Shown piece after piece: positions 15,021 through 22,088 of a stretch of DNA of 54,573 nt. Numbering within the stretch: the stretch's first letter is position 1; the number at the start of each line of letters is the position of its first letter. Both the position numbers and the translations under genes were made by a program. The DNA comes from Actinokineospora iranica (GTDB lineage: Bacteria; Actinomycetota; Actinomycetes; Mycobacteriales; Pseudonocardiaceae), in contig NZ_FMZZ01000024.1 in the NCBI RefSeq assembly GCF_900101685.1, forward strand, positions 1-54,573, read 5' to 3'. The notes under the pieces were generated by a model. The model searched no databases. It was not told the DNA's origin and was given only the letters and a program-made list of their open reading frames with translations.

Positions 15021-15288
15021 CCGCCCTGAACGTCCTATCGCTGTTCTCCGGCATCGGTGGCCTCGAACTGGGGCTCGAACGCGCCGGGATGCGGGTGGTG
15101 GGCCAAGTCGAGATCGAGGCGACGGGCTCCTGGCGGCCACATCCCAACCACGTCGAATGGCTGATGGGGTTCCCCCAGGACTGGACGCTGCCCGCGTCAC
15201 CGCCCTCGGCAACGCCGTCGTCCCCGCCGTCGCCGAACACCTCGGCCGATACCTGCTCACCCTCGAACACCAGCAGCACGCGGCCTGA
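15017..15288 (+). pseudogene. Remnant of a DNA (cytosine-5) methyltransferase
   Basis: The first 33 residues (MTALNVLSLFSGIGGLELGL and on) are motif I of a C5 methyltransferase, the AdoMet-binding start. The sequence then jumps to PNHVEWLMGFPQDW, normally near the enzyme's C-terminus, and one frame over to RVTALGNAVVPAVAEHLGRY (motif X), ending at 15288. The catalytic PCQ loop, motifs VI and VIII and the target-recognition domain are gone. The lesions are thus a large internal deletion and a frameshift near 15181. In the unshifted frame the remnant runs on into the DUF3987 gene, so a fusion product is conceivable. Confidence 0.88.
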
Positions 15289-15301
15289 ACAGGACACCAC
15301 C

Positions 15302-16843
15302 ATGACCACCGCACCACGCCTGCACGCCGTCCCCGACACCCCCGCCCAGCCCGCGACCACCGGGCAGGACTGGGAACAGCCGCTGCCCCTGGGCTCCAGC
15401 CGCGCGGTGCCGCCGTTCCCGGTCGACGCCCTGCCCGGCTGGATGGCCGCCCATGTCACCGCGGTCGCCGAACTCACCCAGACCCCGCCCGACCTGGCCG
15501 GGTGCCTGGCCCTGGTCGCCCTGTCGACCGCCGCCGGGGGTCGGGTCCGCGTGCAGGTCCGCCCCGGCTGGGAGGAACCGGTCAACCTCTACTCCGTGGT
15601 CGTGCTCCCGCCCGCGTCCCGCAAATCGGCGGTGTTCAAGGCCATGACCCGACCCATCCGCGCGGTGGAGAAGGAACTCAAAGACCAGGCCAAAGTCGAG
15701 ATCGAAGCCGCCCGCATCGGGCGCCGCGCCGCCGAGGAGTTCGCCGCCCGCGCCGAGAAAGCCGTCCTGAGCGCCGAGGCCGCCGACCGGGATGCCGCAC
15801 TCGAAGCCGCGGTCAACGCCGCCATGCAGGTCGACAAGACGGCCCTACCGATCGTCCCGAGGCTCATCGCCGACGACGCCACCCCCGAGGTCGTCGCCAC
15901 CCTGCTCGCCGACCACGGCGGACGCATCGCCGTCCTGTCCGCAGAAGGCGGCCTGTTCGGCACCATGGGCGGGCGCTACTCCGGCTCCCCGAACCTGGAC
16001 GTGTTCCTCAAAGGCCACGCAGGCGACCTGCACTTGGTCGACCGCCAAGGCCGCGAGGCCACCGCCGTCGAAGAACCCGCCATCACCCTCGGCCTAACCA
16101 TCCAGCCCACAGTCCTGGACGGCCTGGCCCGCAACGAGACCTTCCGAGGCACCGGCCTACTCGCCCGGATCATGTACTCCCTGCCCGTCAACACCGTCGG
16201 CAACCGCAAAAGCCGCCCCACCGCCCCCGACCCCGCCATCTCCGACGCCTACGACACCCGCATCCGCGCCCTCGTCCGCGAACTCGCCGACTGGACCGAC
16301 CCCGCCGTCCTCGCGTTCACCCCCGCCGCCGACGACCTCATGGCCGACCTGCAAGACGAGATCGAACCCCGCCTGCACCCCGTCACCGGCACCTGGGCGC
16401 ACCTCGGCGACTGGGGCGGCAAACAAGCCGGACTCACCGCCCGCATCGCCGCCCTGCTGCACCTGGCCAACAACCCCACCAGCTGGGCCGGAGCCATCAC
16501 CACCACCACCTTCACCAACGCCCGCCGCATCACCGACTACGCCGCCATCCACGCACTCGCCGCGTTCGACCGCATGGGCTCCGACCCCGTCATCGACGAC
16601 GCCCACACCCTCCTGGACTGGATCGCCCGGACCCGCCCCACCAAGTTCACCGTCCGGGAGCTGTTCACCGCCCTGAACCGCAACCGGTTCCGCACCGTCG
16701 CGGACCTGACTCAACCCCTCGAACTGCTCGAACAGCACTGTCACATCCAGAAAGCCCCGCCCCCAGCCCGCGCCGGACGCGGGCGCCCACCCAGCCCCAC
16801 CTACTACGTCCACCCCACCTACCGCGCCCAGGAGCAGCGATGA
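15302..16843 (+). CDS. DUF3987/YfjI-family protein, replication-associated
   Basis: 513 residues from ATG 15302. PPFPVDALPGWM opens the domain, LVALSTAAGGRVRVQV and LYSVVVLPPASRKSAVF (P-loop-like position, but without the classic GxGKS) follow, then a long helix 110-170 and GRIAVLSAEGGLFGTMGGRY. This order is typical of DUF3987 proteins paired with prim-pol in AICEs, where they are thought to assist replication. AGGAC lies 8 nt before the ATG. The same frame is open upstream through the methyltransferase remnant to 15017. Iterons begin right after its stop. Confidence 0.85.
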   Translation: MTTAPRLHAVPDTPAQPATTGQDWEQPLPLGSSRAVPPFPVDALPGWMAAHVTAVAELTQTPPDLAGCLALVALSTAAGGRVRVQVRPGWEEPVNLYSVVVLPPASRKSAVFKAMTRPIRAVEKELKDQAKVEIEAARIGRRAAEEFAARAEKAVLSAEAADRDAALEAAVNAAMQVDKTALPIVPRLIADDATPEVVATLLADHGGRIAVLSAEGGLFGTMGGRYSGSPNLDVFLKGHAGDLHLVDRQGREATAVEEPAITLGLTIQPTVLDGLARNETFRGTGLLARIMYSLPVNTVGNRKSRPTAPDPAISDAYDTRIRALVRELADWTDPAVLAFTPAADDLMADLQDEIEPRLHPVTGTWAHLGDWGGKQAGLTARIAALLHLANNPTSWAGAITTTTFTNARRITDYAAIHALAAFDRMGSDPVIDDAHTLLDWIARTRPTKFTVRELFTALNRNRFRTVADLTQPLELLEQHCHIQKAPPPARAGRGRPPSPTYYVHPTYRAQEQR

Positions 16844-17184
16844 CCCTCCGCAAAATCCGCAGAATCCGCAGAAATCCCCGCCTACCCCTGTTTCCGCAGC
16901 TCACACCCCATCCCACCCCCGGGCCGCCGGACTCCGCAGAAACTCCGCAGAAACTCCGCACAAACCCACCCAGCACCCCCGCCCCCGCACCCCGCTCCCA
17001 CCCGCCCAGGAGCCGCCGAGCCCCACCCCCAGGTTTCTGCGGACTTTCTGCGGACTTTTTGCGGAGTCCGACCATGATCACCACACAAGGCACTGACCAG
17101 CGCGAACGACCCCGAACACCGTTTTTTGCGGATTCTGCGGATTTTGCGGAGCCCCCCGCCCCCGACAGGAGGACCGACCCATGA
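16840..17184 (+). CDS. Possible ORF running through the iteron region
   Basis: 115 codons starting MTLRKIRRIRRNPRLPLF. Start overlaps the DUF3987 stop (ATGA) with AGGAG upstream, and its stop overlaps the Xis ATG. The peptide is Pro/Arg-rich and its repeats (RKIRRIRRNP, SAETPQKLR, SADFLR, SADFAEP) simply follow the DNA iterons, so it may be translated only to couple neighbours, or not at all. No family. Confidence 0.25.
   Translation: MTLRKIRRIRRNPRLPLFPQLTPHPTPGPPDSAETPQKLRTNPPSTPAPAPRSHPPRSRRAPPPGFCGLSADFLRSPTMITTQGTDQRERPRTPFFADSADFAEPPAPDRRTDP
16846..17151. repeat. Nested inverted iteron array, candidate replication origin
   Basis: Four blocks of three iterons carrying TCCGCA or its complement TGCGGA. 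Block A 16847-16873: 9-bp units (TCCGCAAAA, TCCGCAGAA, TCCGCAGAA). Block B 16931-16963: 11-bp units (ACTCCGCAGAA twice, ACTCCGCACAA). Block C 17034-17066: 11-bp units inverted (TTTCTGCGGAC twice, TTTTTGCGGAG). Block D 17124-17150: 9-bp units inverted (TTTTGCGGA, TTCTGCGGA, TTTTGCGGA). A mirrors D and B mirrors C, forming a nested palindrome of about 306 bp next to the replication genes, as expected for an iteron-type origin. Confidence 0.8.
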
Positions 17185-17390
17185 CCAACACCCCAGAGCC
17201 CACCACCCCCGCGACCCTGCTCACCGTCGAAGCCGCCGCAGCACAGCTGAGCATCGGCCGCACCACCATGTACGCCCTCATCCGCGACGGCAAGATCCAG
17301 ACCGTGCGCGTCGGCCACCTCCGACGTGTGCCCGCCACTGCCCTTGACGCCTACATCGCCCGACTCGCCGCAGACCAACAAAAGACATAA
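17181..17390 (+). CDS. xis: Excisionase (Xis), HTH protein
   Basis: 69 residues: LLTVEAAAAQLSIGRTTMYA then LIRDGKIQTVRVGHLRRVP, the winged HTH of AICE excisionases. It sits 78 bp before the integrase gene, the standard Xis-Int order. GACAGGAGG lies 9 nt upstream of ATG 17181. It would bend DNA at the att arms and direct the integrase toward excision. Confidence 0.88.
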   Translation: MTNTPEPTTPATLLTVEAAAAQLSIGRTTMYALIRDGKIQTVRVGHLRRVPATALDAYIARLAADQQKT

Positions 17391-17468
17391 CCCCCGGTTG
17401 CAGCCCCAAAAAACCCCACGCAATACCGCCAAGGGCACAGCCATGCCCAAACAACCTAGAAGGAAAAC

Positions 17469-18791
17469 ATGTCCCGCAAAAAGCGCCCCGAAGGAACGCG
17501 TCGACCCAACGGCACATCTACCGTCTACTACAGCGAATACGACGGTAAGTGGCACGGCCGCGTCACCATGGGGGTCAAAGACGACGGCCGCCCGGATCGG
17601 CGACATGTTAAACGAGCGACCGAAGCAGAGGCCATCAAGGCCGTTCAGGAGTTGGAGGCAAAGCGTTCTACGGGGGACGTGACGCGTCCTGGCACGCCGT
17701 GGAAGGTCGAGAAGTGGCTTACGCACTGGCTCGACACGATTGCCACACCGTCGATCACGCCGAATGCGGCGTCGGCTTACCGGTACGCCGTGAACAAGTG
17801 GCTCATTCCCGGCATTGGCGGTCACAGGTTGGACCGCCTCCAGCCGGAACACCTGGAAGCCCTTTACGCGAAGATGCTGGCAGCCGGAAAGGCTCCCGGG
17901 TACGCGCACCAGGTTCACCGCACGATCAAGACGGCGCTCAATGTGGCACATGCGCGCGGTCGTATCACCCGCAACCCTGCGGAGCTGGCAAAAGCCCCGA
18001 AGTTGGCCGAGGATGAGATCGTCCCGTTCACCGTCGATGAGGCAAGGAAGATTCTCAGGGCGGCGCGGGACGGCCGAAACGGTGTTCGTTACTCGCTGGC
18101 GCTGACGCTCGGGTTGCGCAAAGGCGAGACGCTGGGATTGAAGTGGTCGCGTATCGACCTCGACAACGGCGTCTTGCGCACTCCGAAGCAGATTCAGCGG
18201 CACCGCTGGCAACACGGATGCGATGACCCGCACGAGTGCGGCGCACGGCTGCACAAGACGAAGCCGTGCAAGCCTGACTGCACTGTGCACCGCCGGAAGC
18301 CTTGTCCCCCAGTATGTGCGCCGAACTGCGCGAAGCACGCCTCTGCCTGCCCGCAGCGGCACAGCGGCGGCCTGCGGGAGGTCGACGTCAAGTCCCGGGC
18401 CGGACGTCGCGGCGTGGGCATTCCCAAGCCGCTGTTGCGCGACCTGGTCGAGCACAAGGCCCGCCAGGATGCGGAGCGTCGACGCGCGGGCAGCGTGTGG
18501 CAGGAGGGCGGCTGGGTTTTCACGCAGCCGACCGGGCGGCCGGTCGATCCGCGAGCAGACCACGACGAGTGGAAGGCGCTGCTTGACCATGCGGGGGTTC
18601 GTGAGGCGCGCTTGCACGACGCCAGGCACACGGCCGCGACGATGCTGCTCGTGCTGGGAGTCCCGCCCCGGGCGGTCATGGAGATCATGGGGTGGTCGCA
18701 ACTGTCCATGACCGCGCGCTACCAGCACGTCTCAGCAGAGCTGGTAGCGAGCATCGCAAACCAGATGGAAGGGCTCTTTTGGAAGGACTAA
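17469..18791 (+). CDS. int: AICE tyrosine integrase with a cysteine-rich insertion
   Basis: 440 residues. Arm/SAM-like N-terminal domain to about 175, catalytic domain 185-425 with R217 (GLRKGE), H383-xx-R386 (HDARHT), W409 (MGWSQ) and nucleophile Y418 (TARYQHV). Between about 250 and 299 the catalytic domain is split by an insertion with eight cysteines and several histidines (CDDPHECG, CKPDC, CPPVCAPNC, CPQRH), a likely zinc-binding module I have seen in other actinobacterial AICE integrases. AGAAGGA precedes ATG 17469. The gene reads toward the att site 70 bp beyond its stop and should recombine the 44-bp tRNA-Thr repeats. Confidence 0.95.
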   Translation: MSRKKRPEGTRRPNGTSTVYYSEYDGKWHGRVTMGVKDDGRPDRRHVKRATEAEAIKAVQELEAKRSTGDVTRPGTPWKVEKWLTHWLDTIATPSITPNAASAYRYAVNKWLIPGIGGHRLDRLQPEHLEALYAKMLAAGKAPGYAHQVHRTIKTALNVAHARGRITRNPAELAKAPKLAEDEIVPFTVDEARKILRAARDGRNGVRYSLALTLGLRKGETLGLKWSRIDLDNGVLRTPKQIQRHRWQHGCDDPHECGARLHKTKPCKPDCTVHRRKPCPPVCAPNCAKHASACPQRHSGGLREVDVKSRAGRRGVGIPKPLLRDLVEHKARQDAERRRAGSVWQEGGWVFTQPTGRPVDPRADHDEWKALLDHAGVREARLHDARHTAATMLLVLGVPPRAVMEIMGWSQLSMTARYQHVSAELVASIANQMEGLFWKD

Positions 18792-18825
18792 TGAGCCCCT
18801 GACTGAAACCCTGGCTCTCTCTGCG

Positions 18826-18857
18826 GCTGACCTGCGTATTCGTTTGCGCAGGTCAGC
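18826..18857 (+). terminator. Terminator between integrase and attR
   Basis: GCTGACCTGCG (18826-18836) and CGCAGGTCAGC (18847-18857) form an 11-bp stem. It would stop integrase transcripts before they run antisense into the tRNA gene. Its right arm ends 3 bp before attR. Confidence 0.75.
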
Positions 18858-18859
18858 CA

Positions 18860-18935
18860 TGGAGCCGGTGAGGGGACTTGAACCCCTAACCTTTCGCTTA
18901 CAAGGCGAGTGCTCTGCCAATTGAGCTACACCGGC
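18860..18935 (-). tRNA. tRNA-Thr (anticodon UGU)
   Basis: 76 nt with encoded CCA. Acceptor GCCGGTG/CACCGGC, D-arm GCTC/GAGC, anticodon loop CTTGTAA with anticodon TGT at 34-36, 5-nt variable loop, T-arm AGGGG/CCCCT with TTCAAGT loop. Reads ACA codons. A TAGGAT at 18965-18960 on the minus strand, about 25 nt upstream, could be the -10 element. It is the AICE integration target. Confidence 0.95.
18861..18904. repeat. Right att site (attR) within tRNA-Thr
   Basis: Identical over 44 bp to 5301-5344. Covers the 3' half of the intact tRNA-Thr gene, so the tRNA is reconstituted on insertion. Confidence 0.92.
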
Positions 18936-19033
18936 GCTGCGCCCGGGGGCGCTGGGGTAATCCTAAGGCTCGGCGGGACGCGGTTGCGGGGTGGGCCTTG
19001 ATCCGCGACGGTCGGTAGGGGACGTGGCCGTGT

Positions 19034-20473
19034 GTGGTGGAGGTGGTGGACTTGTGGTTGGCCCGGCGCGGGCGTGGGGGGTGGCGGTCATCGGGGCCGG
19101 TCGGGTCTGGGGAGATGGCGCCTGGGCAGCCGGAGGCGGTGCAGGGGCCCGCGCTCCCGGAAGAGCGGACTGTGCACTTCGTGCTCGATCTGGCGTTGCG
19201 GATCGGGGAGGTGCAGATGTCGTCCGGGGCGGGGGCGGCGGATGTGACGGCGACGATCATCGCGGTGGCGGGGGCGTATGGGTTGCCGCATTGCGAGGTC
19301 GACGTCATCTTCACGTCGATCACGGTGGCCTGTAGTCGGGGGACTGATGAGCCGCCGATCACGTCGGTGCGGGTGGTGCGGTCGCGGAGTCTGGACTACA
19401 CGCGGCTGGCCGCGGTGGAGGGGCTGGTTCGGCGGATCACCTACGGGCGGGTGGGGGTGACCGCCGCGCAGACGGAGTTGGAGCGGATCACGTCGGCGGC
19501 GCACCCGTATCCGCGGTGGGTGGCGACGGCCGCGTGGGCGGGGATGGCGGCGGCGATCACGGTCTTGATCGGCGGGGCGCCGATGATGGCGGTGGCGGCC
19601 GCGGGCATCACGGCGGTCATCGACCGGGTTGGGCGGTTGTTGAACAAGCGGGCCTTGCCGTTCTTCTACCAACAGGTAGTGGGTGGGGCGTTGGCTACCG
19701 GTGGGGCGTTAGCGCTGCTTGCCAGTGGCCTCTTGCCCGCTCGACCGACTGTCTTGGTCGCGGCGGCGTTGACGGTTCTGCTTTCCGGGTTGTCGGTGGT
19801 GTCGACGGTGCAGGACGCGATCACCGGGTACAACGTGACCGCCGCGGGCCGGACCATGGAGGTTTCGCTGATGACCGCGGGCCTCATCGCGGGGGTCGTG
19901 CTCGCGCTGCACATCTCCGTTTCCCTCGGGATGGACTACACGCCGCTGGCCGACCCGCTGCCGCCCAGCGCGCTGCGTCTCCCGGTCCAGACGTGCGCGG
20001 GAGCCGCAGCCGCCGGTCTTTTCGCGCTGGGCAGCTACGCCACTCCCCGGGCGCTGTTGGTGGCGTCGGTGGCCGGTGGCGTCGGGGCGGCGGCGTACGG
20101 GGCGCTGGTGCTGGCCGGGCAGGGGGCGATCGCGGCGTCGGCGGGGGCGGCGGTGGTGATCGGGTTCGCCGGTGGCGTGATCTCCCGGCGGCTGCGGATG
20201 CCGCCGCTGGTGGTGGCGGTGTCGGGGATGGTCCCGCTGCTGCCGGGGCTCACCACTTACCGCGCGTTGTATGAGTTGGCTGTGCAGCGCAGCGCCAACG
20301 GGGTGCCGACCCTGATGCTGGCCGCCGCCATCGCGTTGGCGCTCGCCGCCGGGGTGGTGCTGGGCGAGTACCTGGCGCAGCCGGTGCGCAGCGGGCTGGG
20401 GCGGCTGGAGCGGCGGCTGTCCGGTCCGCGCATGTCGGGTCCGCTGCAACCCACCGAACGTAGACTTGAGTGA
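19034..20473 (+). CDS. ThrE-type threonine/serine exporter family membrane protein
   Basis: 479 residues. The N-terminal cytosolic ThrE domain (VLDLALRIGEVQMSSGAGAA, ATIIAVAGAYGLPHCEVDV) is followed by about ten hydrophobic segments and the C-terminal DUF3815-like half (GVISRRLRMPPLVVAVSGMV, PLLPGLTTYRALYELAV). In Corynebacterium ThrE exports threonine and serine. GTG 19034 gives the longest reading; ATG 19115 is possible and would drop a 27-residue leader. Chromosomal, first gene past the tRNA. Confidence 0.88.
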   Translation: MVEVVDLWLARRGRGGWRSSGPVGSGEMAPGQPEAVQGPALPEERTVHFVLDLALRIGEVQMSSGAGAADVTATIIAVAGAYGLPHCEVDVIFTSITVACSRGTDEPPITSVRVVRSRSLDYTRLAAVEGLVRRITYGRVGVTAAQTELERITSAAHPYPRWVATAAWAGMAAAITVLIGGAPMMAVAAAGITAVIDRVGRLLNKRALPFFYQQVVGGALATGGALALLASGLLPARPTVLVAAALTVLLSGLSVVSTVQDAITGYNVTAAGRTMEVSLMTAGLIAGVVLALHISVSLGMDYTPLADPLPPSALRLPVQTCAGAAAAGLFALGSYATPRALLVASVAGGVGAAAYGALVLAGQGAIAASAGAAVVIGFAGGVISRRLRMPPLVVAVSGMVPLLPGLTTYRALYELAVQRSANGVPTLMLAAAIALALAAGVVLGEYLAQPVRSGLGRLERRLSGPRMSGPLQPTERRLE

Positions 20474-20595
20474 ACCCCTTGCGGGAGTGACAGTTCCCAC
20501 GCACACGTGCACCGGTCGCAGGACGCGGTCACGGCGGCGAATGACTAGCCTCGAACGGGGTACCCGACCTCGGTTCGACAGGAGGCACACCAGGC

Positions 20596-22041
20596 GTGAG
20601 CAGCGAAAACGCCCCCGGTAACCACGGTGCGGAGTTCATCGTCGTCGCCAACCGGCTACCGGTCGACCTCGAACGCCTGCCCGACGGGACCCAGCGCTGG
20701 AAGCACAGCCCTGGCGGTCTGGTCAGCGCGTTGGCGCCGTTCCTGCGCAGCCACAGCGGCGCGTGGGTCGGCTGGCCCGGTGTGCCCGACGTCGACCTCG
20801 ACGAGTTCACCGAGGACGGCCTGCGGCTGCACCCGGTGTCGCTCACCCAGGACGAGGTGCGCGACTACTACGAGGGTTTCTCCAACGGCACCCTCTGGCC
20901 GCTCTACCACGACGTCGTCGCCCCGCCGGTGTTCGACCGGGGCTGGTGGGACAGCTACGTCAAGGTGAACCACCGCTTCGCCGACGCGTGCGCGAAGGTG
21001 GCCGCCCCCGGCGCGACGGTCTGGATTCAGGACTACCAGCTCCAGTTGGCCCCGGCGATCCTGCGTGAGCAGCGGCCCGACCTGCGGATCGGCTTCTTCC
21101 TGCACATCCCGTTCCCGCCGACCGAGCTGTTCATGCAGCTTCCCTGGCGCGCGGAGATCGTGCGCGGCCTGCTCGGCGCCGACCTGGTCGGCTTCCACCG
21201 GCCCGGCGGCGCGCAGAACTTTTTGTGGCTGGCGCGCAGGCTGCTCGGCCTGGAGCCGACCCGGGGCGCGGTCGGGGTGCGGACCCGGCCCGGTGTCATC
21301 CAGCTCGGCGACCGGGCGGTGCGGGTCGGCGCGTTCCCCATCTCGATCGACTCGGCCGGGTTGGACGCGTTGGCGCGCAAACGCGAGACGGTCGCGCGTA
21401 CCCAGCAGCTCCGGGAAGACCTGGGCAACCCGAAGAAAATCATCTTGGGCGTCGACCGGCTGGACTACACCAAGGGCATCGACGTGCGGCTCTACGCGCT
21501 GCAAGAGCTGCTCGCCGAGGGCAGGGTGGACCCGGAAGAGGTCACCATGGTGCAGCTCGCCACCCCCAGCCGGGAGCGCGTCGAGCACTACCAGCGGATG
21601 CGCGGCGAGATCGAGCAGGTCGTGAGCCGCATCAACGGCGAGTTCGGCCGGGTCGGGCGGCCGGTCGTGCACTACCTGCACCAGTCGGTCAACCGGGCGG
21701 AGCTCGCGGCGTTCTTCTCGGCGGCCGACGTCATGCTGGTGACCGCGGTCCGCGACGGCATGAACCTGGTCTGCAAGGAGTACGTCGCCTGCCGCCACGA
21801 CCTCGGCGGCACCCTCGTGCTGTCGGAGTTCGCGGGGGCCGCCGCCGAGCTGACAAGCGCTTTCCTGGTGAACCCGCATGACCTTGACGGAGTCAAGAAC
21901 GCCATGCATGCGGCCCTCACGATCGATCCAGCAGAAGGCCGCCGTAGGATGCGCGCGCTGCGGCGACAAGTGCTGACCCACGACGTCGACCGGTGGGCTC
22001 GCTCATTCCTTGACGCACTGGACCCTGAGCACGCTCACTAG
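20596..22041 (+). CDS. otsA: Trehalose-6-phosphate synthase
   Basis: 481 residues, GT20 family, normal length. Transfers glucose from a nucleotide sugar to glucose-6-phosphate to make trehalose-6-phosphate in the cytosol. Visible: [12 protein letters not shown] start, [63 protein letters not shown] and [13 protein letters not shown] near the C-terminus, all family hallmarks. GTG 20596 with GGAGG upstream. Followed after 47 bp by the phosphatase-hydrolase fusion that uses its product. Confidence 0.97.
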   Translation: MSSENAPGNHGAEFIVVANRLPVDLERLPDGTQRWKHSPGGLVSALAPFLRSHSGAWVGWPGVPDVDLDEFTEDGLRLHPVSLTQDEVRDYYEGFSNGTLWPLYHDVVAPPVFDRGWWDSYVKVNHRFADACAKVAAPGATVWIQDYQLQLAPAILREQRPDLRIGFFLHIPFPPTELFMQLPWRAEIVRGLLGADLVGFHRPGGAQNFLWLARRLLGLEPTRGAVGVRTRPGVIQLGDRAVRVGAFPISIDSAGLDALARKRETVARTQQLREDLGNPKKIILGVDRLDYTKGIDVRLYALQELLAEGRVDPEEVTMVQLATPSRERVEHYQRMRGEIEQVVSRINGEFGRVGRPVVHYLHQSVNRAELAAFFSAADVMLVTAVRDGMNLVCKEYVACRHDLGGTLVLSEFAGAAAELTSAFLVNPHDLDGVKNAMHAALTIDPAEGRRRMRALRRQVLTHDVDRWARSFLDALDPEHAH

Positions 22042-22088
22042 AGCAGTCAGCCCTGCCCCACCCACGCCAGAGTCCCAAGGAGAAGGCG

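Larger units (their letters stand above)
5301..18904. mobile_element. AICE, 13.6 kb, integrated in tRNA-Thr(UGU)
   Basis: Actinobacterial integrative and conjugative element delimited by 44-bp direct repeats. The right copy forms part of a complete tRNA gene, so integration keeps the host tRNA intact. Contents in order: GntR regulator, HTH protein, small transfer-operon proteins, FtsK/TraB translocase, M41-like protein, winged-helix protein, PP2C-like phosphatase, prim-pol, methyltransferase remnant, DUF3987, iterons, Xis, Int. This matches the AICE plan (regulation, transfer, replication, excision/integration) known from pSAM2. No relaxase or type IV secretion genes were seen, as expected for TraB-type double-stranded transfer. 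Confidence 0.93.

Noticed and set aside
16846..17151. CRISPR array
   Set aside because: Repeat units are 9-11 bp with no spacers and inverted symmetry, and no cas genes are present.
16665..18728. 687-codon antisense frame across iterons and integrase
   Set aside because: Mirrors the integrase; the repetitive GCGGA section only reflects iterons.
18732..18920. Minus-strand frame over tRNA-Thr
   Set aside because: It is the tRNA gene read as protein, overlapping the integrase end.
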